Source of the DNA: Ulva prolifera
Taxonomy: Eukaryota > Chlorophyta > Ulvophyceae > Ulvales > Ulvaceae
NCBI GenBank assembly: GCA_023078555.1
Contig: CM041198.1
Coordinates: forward strand, 956,856 to 1,020,855
DNA length: 64,000 nucleotides
Direction: 5' to 3'
The position numbers and the translations under genes were made by a program. Numbering within the stretch: the first letter of the stretch is position 1; each line of letters begins with the position of its first letter. Below are positions 46,156 through 57,300 of this stretch, one piece after another. Under the pieces are notes generated by a model. That model saw only the letters and a list, made by a program, of their open reading frames with translations, did not search any database and had not been told where the DNA came from.

Positions 46156-46803
46156 ATCTTGGAGTGGCATTGGGCGGGGGGAGCGGGGGAGGGGTGATCC
46201 AGTGTCAGGCCAATGCCAGGGTGCATTGCTGGGGGTGGGGGCATGCGACATGTGAACTCATGGGTCACAAGGGAAGCTTCCCTTCTCCACTGCAGCTGTG
46301 GTTGGTTATAGCGCAGCAGAACCATATCTCTCTACGCAGAATCCATCTGTCTGATCCAGCCCTGTAGCCTGGCCCAGCTGTAACTTTTGGTAGGTCAACT
46401 GGTAATCTGTGATTCCAGTTCGTGTCAGTTGAAGGAGCTACTGCTGCTCATGCACATAAAGATCGGCAATGTGCCCATTGGACCTTGCTATTCAGGACAG
46501 CCTAGCCTGTAAGAGCTCTCACATTGCCAAAGTTTACATGCATCACCCATCCTGTCCTCATCTGCCACAAATCTGAATGCTCGTTGCCAAGTTCATGGTC
46601 TACAGTACATGACACAGCGTTCTCACCATGGTCGTTGGTGCACTGCGGACCGGCGTGCCAATGTTACATCACGATCATGTGGAGAGCATCAGGATGTTGG
46701 CTCGTCGACAGCATATGTTTGTGTACATGCTAGCACGAGGTTTCACTAAATACATCATCCGGCATTAGTTCATCCTGCAACAGCTGTCGCGCAGTCTCTG
46801 CCA
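46156..46803. other. Convergent spacer between bL33c and the TTI2-like gene
   Basis: Both 3' ends lie here; the minus-strand TGTAA at 46664-46668 is 136 nt beyond the TTI2-like stop. A GGGGG-rich patch is near 46170-46240. No gene is recognised. Confidence 0.5.
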
Positions 46804-49430
46804 TCACTCTTCAGCTTGAAAGAGCTGTTCAGTTGTATCCAACGTATCAACGATGGACGACCTGTTGTCAACATGGACCTTGACGGACAGACTCTCCTTG
46901 ACGCGGTGCAGGCCAAGCAAGATGACATCAGTATGAGCACGCATCCTCCTTGGCGCGCTTGTGTTCAAGATTTGTAATACCTGCAGCAGCGGCAGATGCA
47001 TTCATGCCACTCACTGCGTGCATCTGTGCGGTTCATGTCCTCCAGGGTCCTACAGTATGTGGCGTGGTCCTATCACAAGCGGTACTCAGCATCACCACAT
47101 GTACACACCTGACAGATTGGCGTGGTCTCAGCAGCATTTGCAAGGATCAGGCGGTCCAGCAGCATTGGCATCAGCTTTGATGTGCAGCGTAGCACCTCAA
47201 CACCTATGCCATGCAGCAGGCCTTTGGTGCTGCTCTGGCCACCGCCTGCAAGGCAGCCCAGCCACGGCTGCCACTTCTCCTCAGAGTCTGAGCGCTTCAC
47301 TTCCTCCATGGTGCAAGTGAGCATATCAAGACTGTATTCAGCACCGCCATGGACGGTATCCAACCGCTCTGAGATACTGCAGCCTGCTTGGAGCAAAGCC
47401 TCCCATGCATGGCCCTCAGACCCAACAAGAGCCTTTGCTATGCAGGACTTCAAAATGGTGGCATGGGCATACAGGGCTGCAGCTGTAGCCTGTTGTGCAA
47501 GATGGGACAATGCCGCTGCAGCACAGCGCTTGACAAACGGGGTGGGGTCAGCCAGGGCGGCTGTGATGACTGGCAGTAGGGGCGTGCTGCACTGGGAGGC
47601 GACGGGGTGGTGTAACTGGAGCGCATACTGCAGCAACTGGTACGCAGCAGTGCATCTTTGGAAAGCATCAGCGCCCCTGCACACAGTGTCAGTCGGTGAA
47701 CGATGCGCTTGCAAATTGCACACAGCCACAGCGAGCCCAACAAACTACTGTCCGGCTGCAGGGAAGACGACACTGCCCTCACTTGAAATCATTGACAGCG
47801 AAAGTCAAGCCATCTGGCATGGTTTGTGACCCTCGAGAGACCAAAGATGAGAGCTCACACAGCACATACGAGCTTACGGAGGGCAAGAACATGGCAGTGC
47901 CAATCCGGGATGAAGCGGATGTGCCTATGCTATGCTCGAGGCTTGATGTCAAATGGCAACTGCCATCCCAATTACAACGTCGATGTCAAGTGGTGATTGT
48001 GTGTTACGAAGGCTACATTTGTAAGCCGTCCCACACATACTCTTCTCTCACATCGCACTGATGTCCATGGCAGCCATGATTAGCCATGCCCAATGAAGCG
48101 TTGTGGAGAACAGAGTTGGTATTGCAGCAGCAGTGCACATGGTGGGGAGGGTGCTATCACACGAGCAAGGAGAGTCACGATCTTGGACCGTACTCGTGCA
48201 GATGGTCTTCTGCAGTTACCCCAGGCCGTGTCTCCCTGGCCAGCAATATCATCAGCTGCCTCATGCATGGTATGCAGGTATGCCGCAGCATGGTCTCGAC
48301 CACCTCGTTGCCCTCTGCAGCCTGTGCACCCCTGAACTCGTCAGCACAATCATGAGCAAACCAAGTTGTGCATGCATGACTAGCTCAGCTGTGGTGGACC
48401 GGAGTGTACACCAGTGTGCGTTTGGCGCATTTCTTGCGTCAGATTTGGCGTTTGTGGACTAGCTCATGCTCGGCAAGGCGCAATAGTTTGGCCGGGCGGG
48501 GGGCATGACACAGTTGCCCATACTGTCCAATACCAAACGAAGCTCTAGTCATTACCAATCAAACGGCTGCATAAGGGGCAGGACAGCAAGATCGCGCATT
48601 CACATGTGAATTCCGAGCAGCACTAAGCCTGCAGCGCGAGCATACACGGTGTTGACGACATCTGGCCCGGATGACACCACAGAACTGATCAAGGAAGCCA
48701 TGAGCAGGATTTTGCTGTGAGATGGGCTCCAAAAAGGCAGACATGGAGGATGGGCTGTACATATAGATTGCGGTATGTTTGTGTCTTGACGTACTCGGCT
48801 GTTTGATCACTTGATATGATACGCTACAGCGGGCCACGATGCGGGCCAACTGGTGCCATGGGGGTGGTACTTGCAGTGGGCATACCTCGGTGCGGCTCCC
48901 ACTGATCGGTGACCCAATGCCAGCAGGGCATCTTGAGCGCGCTTCGTGGTGCTGTCATTTGCCCAAGGAGCGGCAGGGCATAGAATGCCCTCTGCAGGGG
49001 GGCAAGAGGACATATGCAGCAAGCAACATAATATGGTCGAAGATACATCTAGCCCCTGCGAAAGTTCCTGCGGTGACACTTCCTCAATAATAGCAGCATC
49101 TTTTGTGCTTGGTCTTGGTGGCTCGGGCAAGAGCACATGTTCCAGGGACTGAAGGGCCGAGAGGTGGAGCGCCAATGTCGAAACCGCACGGAGAATGTAG
49201 CTGGAGACTGCGGCCTCGTCCAAAGGAAATGACCCATGCACAAAATCACCGAATATATCCTTGGTGGGATGACAAGATGCTTCCTCAAAGATGCGACAGA
49301 CTGTTTCTGTTTCGATGCCTGATCTTGCTATGCTGTCCAGGCCCCGAAGCGCCGCAAGGACGTCCTTTTCAGTTGCAGAGGTAGAATTTAGCGTGAACAA
49401 GAGATCCGATGCTGCTGTCACAATCGACAT
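46804..49430 (-). CDS. Helical-repeat protein, probably TELO2-interacting protein 2 (TTI2)-like
   Basis: Four exons in minus order, 49430-48886, 48331-48194, 47676-47109 and 46980-46804, close in phase to 475 aa (human TTI2 is about 508). The protein is almost entirely helical and Ala/Leu-rich: STPLLPVITAALADPTPFVK, RCAAAALSHLAQQ, then GLLHGIGVEVLRCTSKLMPM followed by LLDRLIL, ICQVLQILNTSAPRRMRAHT and DVILLGLHRV. The pattern I-G-(V/A)-x-(V/L)-x-(K/R)-x-x-x-x-L-(I/M)-P-(L/M)-L is the signature region of the TTI2 family, which with TELO2 and TTI1 stabilises PIKK kinases such as TOR and ATM. Assignment rests on this C-terminal half only; a generic HEAT-repeat protein is the alternative. Confidence 0.6.
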
Positions 49431-49918
49431 TCTTAACGCCCCTGTTCAAAGAGCCTGCATACTCCACAGTGATACACGCTAAACAGGCGCCCGGAAAGGT
49501 GTCCGATCAAGCGCACGCGTGTCCTTGAGAACATGACTGTTTGATTCTGGATCTGAATTCTTTCATTCAACGGCTGAGGGATCGGATAGCATGTCATTGC
49601 GGGAGGTCGAAAGCCTTCACAGCGCTTGTAGACACCACGTAGCGCTACAGCCCAACATTAATTGATGTGCGTTGCAGATGTCATGCAGTGACACGTCAAA
49701 CCAAAGCAACGGTGCCCATCTTTAACATCATTGTCTGTTTCTCCGAATCGGTCCCCTTCTAGCTCACCTACTCTCGCGCACGAAAGCGGAGCAGAGTGTG
49801 TTGTTTCCCCCACAGTTGCAGCGCTGCATGATGACATGAATTAAGCGACATTTGTAGAAGATAAACAAAGATCTATGGGTGACCAGAGCATGCGCGTTGG
49901 CAACTAGTACAGTGTGGG
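49431..49918. other. Divergent spacer between the TTI2-like gene and MED21
   Basis: 488 bp that should hold both promoters. No feature is recognised. Confidence 0.5.
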
Positions 49919-50629
49919 ATGGCAACTCCAGCAACAGAAGCAACAGAGCAACAGTCAGCACAACTGCAGATACCAGAGGAGCCCCCCGTGGACGTTGTCA
50001 CATTGCTGCAGAAGAAGGTAAACGCAGTGTCTCTGCCTCCCAACAAACTAAAAGTTGCTGCTATCTGTCCCATTGCATGGGGTCGTTCCTTGCAGATCAT
50101 ACACCAGTCATTTTCCATCTATAACTTTCTGGGAGCTCTTCAACAGCTTGCCCCTCCGCGACCATTTATTGTAGATGAGATTCTTAGGCCCAACCCAGAG
50201 CATCCTGAATGGGGAGCAATCATGGACACTCCGAAGGTGCTACGAGAGCAGATGCAAAACATCCAGTCGCTCATAGATCAGCTTCCACCTCTGCAGGAAG
50301 AGGTACGGGCCCAGCATACCTTGTCAAATTTTTCGTTCTGCGCACAGAGGTCAGCATGGACTGCCTGGGACAGTATCATTCCCGGTACTGCTACCATCGC
50401 CAACTTCTCGCAGGATGAAGTCATGGGAGATATTCTACAGTTGCTGGAGCAGAACGACAAATTGGAAAAAGAACTCAGCGCCCAGCTTACGAAAGCGGAA
50501 GATACTCTATACCAGGGTCACCTGTCCTCCAGCGCACTTAGCCTGCAGGAGTTGAAAGCGGCCACATCTGACAAGGCATGGATGGAGGATGTTTCAGCAG
50601 AGCCCGGCTCGTCCGCCATGCAGACATAG
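49919..50629 (+). CDS. MED21: Mediator complex subunit 21
   Basis: Three exons, 49919-50017, 50096-50302 and 50414-50629, all in phase 0, give 173 aa. DVVTLLQKK is spliced to IIHQSFSIYNFLGALQQLAPP, matching the spacing of the MED21/SRB7 N terminus (LQ-x(n)-F-x-N-x-(L/I)-G-x-LQ-x-x-(A/G)PP). Then come KVLREQMQNIQSLIDQLPPL, and after the second splice DEVMGDILQLLEQNDKLEKE and a final helix. MED21 heterodimerises with MED7 in the Mediator middle module and is essential for RNA polymerase II regulation. Introns are 78 and 111 nt, the first without an in-frame stop. A TGTAA lies at 51013-51017. Confidence 0.87.
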   Translation: MATPATEATEQQSAQLQIPEEPPVDVVTLLQKKVNAVSLPPNKLKVAAICPIAWGRSLQIIHQSFSIYNFLGALQQLAPPRPFIVDEILRPNPEHPEWGAIMDTPKVLREQMQNIQSLIDQLPPLQEEVRAQHTLSNFSFCAQRSAWTAWDSIIPGTATIANFSQDEVMGDILQLLEQNDKLEKELSAQLTKAEDTLYQGHLSSSALSLQELKAATSDKAWMEDVSAEPGSSAMQT

Positions 50630-51148
50630 AGAGCATTCTTTACAACATTGTCCAGTGGGGTATCAGCACTTCTCAGAAACCAGTCGCCTGGTCGCATCTC
50701 ACAATAGGAGTACTAGGCCCCGACCATCGTGAGCATTATGATGCATGCCACTGCAGACTGTTGACAAAGTGATTCAGAGATGCTCCTTGTATATTCGGAC
50801 TTATGAACCCAACTGCGCTGCTACTTTCAAAATCAAGACATCAGTAGGGATCCAGTCCTTGTATGTTGTGAAGGTTTTCATATGCGCACGTTGTCGCTGG
50901 GTGAGCCCTTTGTCGCTGCGTGCGCCATCATGTAGCCCCCACACGACTTGTTGCAACGTCCTGCCGTTGATGATATATCAGAGTGATATGCCCAGCAACT
51001 CCATCCCTCCTTTGTAACACGGGTGGCTTGTCTTGCAGCAGGATCTTCAATAAGAGCGTTGACAAACATAGTAGTGTTCTGCCATTGCATTACACTGCTG
51101 ATGTGCTCATTAACAATGCTGTGTGCCGCATTCGCCGTCCAGTTGTTG
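50630..51148. other. Convergent spacer between MED21 and METTL
   Basis: Both 3' ends overlap here. The minus-strand TGTAA at 51090-51094 is 55 nt past the METTL stop. Nothing else is recognised. Confidence 0.5.
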
Positions 51149-52733
51149 CTACGGGCTATTGGGTTTGACGAATTTCCCTTGAACGAAAATCCTTCTCATT
51201 TCCTTCTGCTTCTTTTTGTTGACAATTTTGACTCGAGCGTACTTCACATAGCTGCAGTCGAATCCAGCTGCCTGGCATCGCTGCTGCAAATCCTCCTCAC
51301 TGAAGAAATATGCCAGGGTTCCATCTTGGCTGCACAACGTCGCCGTGCTAAGCCTCAGCGATAGTGCCTTTGCCGCAGAGTGCCCGCTAAGATGAGATAA
51401 TCACTCAAAATATGCACAGCGTCACATGACAGTTGGCAACAGTCACGTCCGTTCCTCAGGTGGAAACGGATACTCTGCAGCGTCTGTAGATGCTGCCTAG
51501 TGCGCTTCGACACTGAGGTGCTGCTGGCTTGTCAAAGTCCGTGCATGCCGACAGCAGGACTTGGTGTGTGGAGTTGAATCGATACCACCTCAAGCTGTGG
51601 CCAATAATTACATGGCTGCGGAACTACACAAGTGTGCATAAGCATGTCGGTGCAGCTGCTGAGTGCAAAGAGTCAGAAGACAGTAGCTACCTACTTGCAC
51701 TATGTGCCACTACCAGGAGGGGGGACATGTTTGCAGCAAGACGTCAGTTGGGATGCCAGCGCATGAAACACACCGGAAATACAGTCCATCGGCAATGCGC
51801 TGTTCTGGGGGGAACCTCAGCGCTGTCATGTCGAATCTGCCGTAGTCACGGATCAAAAGCATGCCACCCGGCCGCAGCTGGGTCCATGCAGTCTGAAGAG
51901 CTTGCCCCATGGCATCTGGGGAGACTGCCGAGAGCGTAAATATGAGCAGCACAATATCTGCAAGCCCAAACTTCGTTTCGAAAGGTGCAGACGCACGAGC
52001 ATAGTTGACTGGATCCGTGGCATCAGAAACAAAGGCCTGCAGCCTGTCACTCAGTATGCCCATAGATTCTGCTTGCGACTGCAGATTTGATACGGCTGTA
52101 GCAGACACATCGCTGACTGCAGCAGTGCAGGTGTTGTTTGCCTGCATCATCATCGCCACGTCATTTTGTGGCGTTTTGTGTGTAGGTGTCTGACTTGTGA
52201 CGGTGTACAAAACCATCGATGCATACATTCGCACCACGCAACTCATACTAATGGCTTCTTAGACAGAGCAGCTATTGGTCAGTAGAGCTAGATGTATGCA
52301 AGATAGACGCGGCATATGACTGTGCGGACTGTGGTTGTCAGACCTGTAGCACTGGAATTATGCTTGCACCAGCTCCACATCCCAGCTCTACCACATGAAT
52401 GTTGCGCTGCATGAGCTCGGGAAACGCCAAAGCAACATATCTGCGAGGTTTGAAGAACTTGGCCGAGTTGTGTGTTGCATGAAAGTCCTCCCAGTTCAGT
52501 GCGGGAAAGTCACTTGCGTCGCTGGTTTGCAGCAGGTCGGCTTCTTCAGCTTGCTTTCGCAACTGTTCCTGTGCGTCTGCTGCGACATCAGCAACGTTGA
52601 AGTCACTTTCGTGATATTCACCTGCCATGTACTCTAAGCCCGCACGGGCGCGACTTACGCCGGGGACACGATGATGTCGTCTACAGTACTGAGCCCGTGC
52701 ATACGTGAAACGCTGGCTCCGCCAATGAAACAT
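51149..52733 (-). CDS. METTL2/6/8-type tRNA (cytosine-3)-methyltransferase
   Basis: Three exons, 52733-52344, 52141-51774 and 51329-51149, close in phase to 312 aa. Exon 1 has LNWEDFHATHNSAKFFKPRR and YVALAFPELM, then the SAM-binding motif HVVELGCGAGASIIPVL (about residues 113-129). Exon 2 has VSDVSATAVSNLQSQ (motif II), RLQAFVSDATDP, LADIVLLIFTLSAVSPDAMG, LRPGGMLLIRDYGRFDM and ALRFPPEQRI. Exon 3 has QDGTLAYFFSEEDLQQRC and the C-terminal FVQGKFVKP. The F-x-L-S-A-(I/V)-S-P and R-D-Y-G-R-(Y/F)-D motifs define the m3C32 tRNA methyltransferase family. The ATG at 52733 adds 35 Arg-rich residues that could be an organelle presequence; the ATG at 52628 is the alternative start. Confidence 0.93.
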
Positions 52734-54388
52734 GAATCGTGTCAGATCAACTACATCTCATTGTTTTGATTCTTGTAGCTGCATACACGCGCCTACATCT
52801 TAAGAGCCAACCGCGACTCCGTCCGGAGCGAACACCACAGCGGCCAGCGACCTGGCCAATTTTCCGTGCGTGCAATGCCGCTGCGCTGCATTTTTTCTGA
52901 TGTCGATGGACATGGGCACCAAGGAGCGGAAGTCAGAGTCGCTGGTGGGGATTAACAAGAGAGGCCTCGCGCTGATCACCAGCTGCAGCCCTGACGCGAA
53001 CCGCTCATTACTCGTTGGCCGCCATGGCGGGGCCCATTCCAAACGGTGCTCACTGTACCGCAAGTCTGCTCAACGAGACTACACGAGGAGGCGCCGTCGC
53101 CTCGCAGTTTGCTTCTCCAGTGACCCTACCGCCTCACATTTGCATCATGGCCAAAGGAATGGTTTTCAAAATGGAATCTTGCGATCGATGGACCACCAAA
53201 TGGAGCATGAAGCCATGGCCGCAAGGGCATTGGATTTTTCCGCTTCATGTTTGACAGGGGACACTGCATACTGCACCTCATGCAGAACCAAGCATACACA
53301 TACATGTGCTCTTCTTCTGTCGTGGCATCCAGCCCTGAAGTAGACGCTGAATCCGCCGAAGATGAGTGCGATTGTGTTTGGCAATGTGAGCAGAGGGTGG
53401 CTGCTGCTGCGTCCTTCATCTGGGGTGCCCAGCACCTGCAGCGGGCGCCGATGGAGACCGACCCATGGGTTCACATGCATGAGCCATGCGGGGGACACGA
53501 GTGAGCTTTGGCTGCTACTCCGAAAGACCGTAGTGCAATGATTGTGCGGACGTGAGCCGTCCGTAGCCTCTAGCCCCTGCCCGTCTGCCGTCATGAAGGC
53601 ACTGGTGCTTCATATTAGGATTGCACCGCATATGTGGTATGGCATGGAGCTGTGGCACAAGCGGACGATGCCTGGTCGCCTGCCCGTCGCTCCTCGGCCC
53701 CTTGAAGAGCCCTGCGCAGGATGCGGTGGGTGGGTGTATGTGATCTGTCCAGCACCTGGGAGGCTAAGTTTAACGCCCGCTGGGAAAATAATTCGGTGAG
53801 GTTCAACAAAAGGGTGCAAGCTGGCGCCGCACCATCGTTGTCCAGTGATATACTGAAAGCTGCCACATCTCAGGTGCCAAAGACGATTTGTCAAACAGAA
53901 GTACATCACGGCTTCAATTTTCAACCCTGCCCGTTCCCATCAGTCCATTGACTGCTGAGACTGCTTCATGCTACATCAGCATCGCATGCACCAAAGAATC
54001 GAAACATACACCGGCATAAATTTCTGCTACATACAATGCTACCGTCTGTCCACCACGCCGCACACAGTGATCTCAAAACAAAAATGCAGTGCAAGCGCGC
54101 ACATGTTGCGTAAACCAAATCAGGCTACGCGCAACATGAGCTCAATAAATGTCCTGCTGCTCGGAATGGAGTAGGCAGGTGGCTCCCAAACACATGAAGA
54201 TTTTGCATCCACAGTCTGATGTAGTCGTCAGGACACTCTTCAGATCATGCACCAGCACGCTCAAGGCCCGACCTCCGTCATCATTGAAACAACTGCGGGT
54301 GTGCAGAGCACCAATTTGAGCTTGCAAAGAGCGAGCCTCCGGCCAACAATAAGCAAAAGCACATGCAGCTTCACTCAGGCACCCGCCT
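52734..54388. other. Spacer between METTL and the CEP70-like gene
   Basis: About 1.65 kb. A plus-strand ORF at 53021-53254 starts in a perfect GCCGCCATGG context (MAGPIPNGAHCTASLLNETT...), and minus-strand frames near 53866-53720 read as a helical segment ending at a plausible donor. Neither has a recognised family. A small undetected gene is possible. Confidence 0.4.
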
Positions 54389-57300
54389 TCACGTCTTCAA
54401 TGCCCGCTCAAGAGCAGGAACAACCTCGTCTAGTGTGGCAATTTCTAGCATGTCATAAACTTTCGTGAGGGTGCGCTGGTACCGAGGTATGATGCCATCT
54501 AGCTTCAGCAGGCGGGTGGTCAGCCCTTGGATTGCTGGAATCATGCCTGCGCAGTGATAGGCACTGATCCAGCTGGACACACAATATATTCTGACAACGC
54601 ATTGAGGAGTCAGGACACCATGAACAGCACGCGGTCGTACTTACTCGACGCCGCTCCAGGCTCTGCCTGAGTACATGATGACTGCTCCTGTTTGACAGGC
54701 AGGCATCTAGGTAGAATGATCACATGCAGCTTGAACATACCTGACACAGAAGTGCAGCCCAGAATGTCGCAAGCCGTCCTGACAGTCTCATCTTTCTCTG
54801 TTTCTTCGGGAGCCCTGTTACTCTGTCGAGTATCCTGCACGATCACAAGGCACAGTCACACAAGAAGCTTCTCATTCAGCGTCAATCTTCATGCTTGGAG
54901 CAGCTCTTCAGTCAGAGTCAGAGCCTGCTCCCAATACATGACAAGCTAGGGCCTGTCTACTTTGTTCAACCGCACGAGCCTACGGATTCTACTCGCATCT
55001 CATAATGTGGACGCCATGAAGCAATGACGGAGGTGTGATGTGTAATCCTCAGTACAGCTTGCACAGGAGCAACGTACAACATGCAGCCTGGCATACCTGT
55101 CTCGAGCGAACGCCTTGAGCATGATGCCCTTCGAGAAGGTCCTGGATACAGTCTAAGCATGCAGCCGAGGACCGAGACGTGCCCAGCGTGTCAGACAGTG
55201 CCACCAGGAATGTTTGGCCGGCCCTGTGCTCGGCATACACCTGCATGCAGACTCACAGTCCCTAAATTTGGGTACATGCTCGGAGTTCTGCGCCTGATGT
55301 CAGCCACATTTTAGGGAACTTGCCCTCGACCAGTTCCCAGTGGAGCATGACCTTGATCATATACTTCAATAGGCCGATCATTTCACAAGGCACACCGGGC
55401 CCTGGAATTGATTGGCAGGACAGCCTGAGCATGTGCTGAGGTCGTTTGAATCATGCACGGGGTATGGCAAGAGAGGCACTTCTGTGCATGTGACAGACAC
55501 GGCCAAGGCTGGCAGGTGCTTCGTAAAACACATCCCACGCTGGCGGGCAGGCATGGACGATAGCCAGGGCCGTGTGAAGCATATGCAGATGCAACTTATC
55601 CGTAAAACTCCTCAGAAACAGATGTGACACTTCGTTTGCAGGCAGGGCGGAAGGGCATGTACACACCTTGCTCATCATCGGGAGGCAGCCTTCAATGGAT
55701 GCAACACCGAAGAGGTCCTGGAAGTGCCGCACAACCTGTTGCAGGCCGCCCTGGGGGTTTGCCCGCAGCTCCTGCTCAACACTTGCAAACGCGTCGTGTG
55801 TCGCCTGCACCCGCGTCTCCCCCTCCACCAGCTGCTGCACCTGCGCCACGACCTGCTGTGTCGAGGGCGCCCCGCCGCTGCCGCCGCGCATCGCGAGCAC
55901 GGCACGCAGGTGCGCAAAAGCCTGGTCCACATGCACTGCATCGTGCAGTTGCTCCTGCCACGCTTGCAGAACCTGCGCCCAAGAGATAGTGAGCGAGCGC
56001 GCGGTGCTGAGCACGGTGTGTGAGGCGAACGAACAGTCAGGGCTGTATATCCGCTACACGGTTAGAGCCTTCAGCTGCACCAGCTTAATGGCCGCTCTCG
56101 TTCGCCCTTTCGGCGCAGCTGCCAAGCATAGCGGTTCTTGCTCTGATGCCAACAGCATGCAGGGACACGTCTTTGTCAATATGACCGGACAGAATCTTTG
56201 ACAAAGCACTCCACGATCTGGGGCCCACACAGAAGCAGTGAACAGCCACCAAGCCGCTTTGTTCGACAGCAGTGTGCAGCAGGCATGCCTGCCGAACCCC
56301 CGCATCGCAGAGACCCCATCTGTGCAGCTATCAACACATGTAGCAAACTTCCCAGCTGCACATTTGTCCCGTCAGATGCGCACCGGCACGAGTGAGTCCA
56401 GGTCGCGGCGGCGCAGGTGCTGCGGCACCAGCGGCGCACCATCCCGGAAAACGCAGTCGCACAGCCGCTCCGTCAGCCCCTCAAGCTCCGTCACCTTGTT
56501 TGCGCCGCGCAGCAAGCGCAGCACAGCAGCGTGCAGGTACATCATGTTGCTGCAGTCCAGCGCGATGCACGCGTCCTGCACCACCTCAACAAGCACGCTG
56601 TGCGATACCCCGTCCACCGACTGAAGCCCGAGCCGCGCAACCTGCTTGTCCCGTGCGATCCGCTCGCGTGTCGTCATCAGGCGGCCGCTCGCCCCAACGG
56701 TCCCTGCGGCGCCATCCAGCACGGCTGCAGCGGCAGCCGCGTTGCTGCCGGGCCCTCCTTGGCGGGCCTCCGAATGCGCAAGCCGCTGCCGCAGCACGTC
56801 CACCTCGCGCCGCAGTGCGGTGTGGTCCTTGTGTGAGGGCCGGGAATTGAGCTCGAGGAGGAGGGAAGCGTTCTCTTCTGCGAGGTTCTCGCCGCGGGTG
56901 CTGGCCTCTGCGAGCTGGCGGGCATGCATGCGCGCTGAGTCGCCGGCGCCGACCTCGCGTCGCTGCAGCTCAGCTTGGAGCCTAGTGTTGGTGCGCTCCA
57001 GGTCTGCCACCTTTGTCTGTAGCTCCTGCAAGTACGCGCTGTATGGTTCCACACTATGCCTTGTCAGTCATCGATGATGTGACCGTGTTGTGGAGCCGCA
57101 TGGCCCGTCAAGCTCCAAGTTCAGGACCAGATCGCATAATGCTGCCAGCTGTCTTTGTTGCAGTTTTCTGGCAATGCGTCAGTTGTGTTGGAGGTGGACT
57201 CTCGCAAAAGCGGAGTGACCTGCTCCACCAAGCTGATGCAAGGCTGCACATGCACGGATGGGCAGGCTTGCGATCCCGGAGGAAGTGGAACAATACTCAG

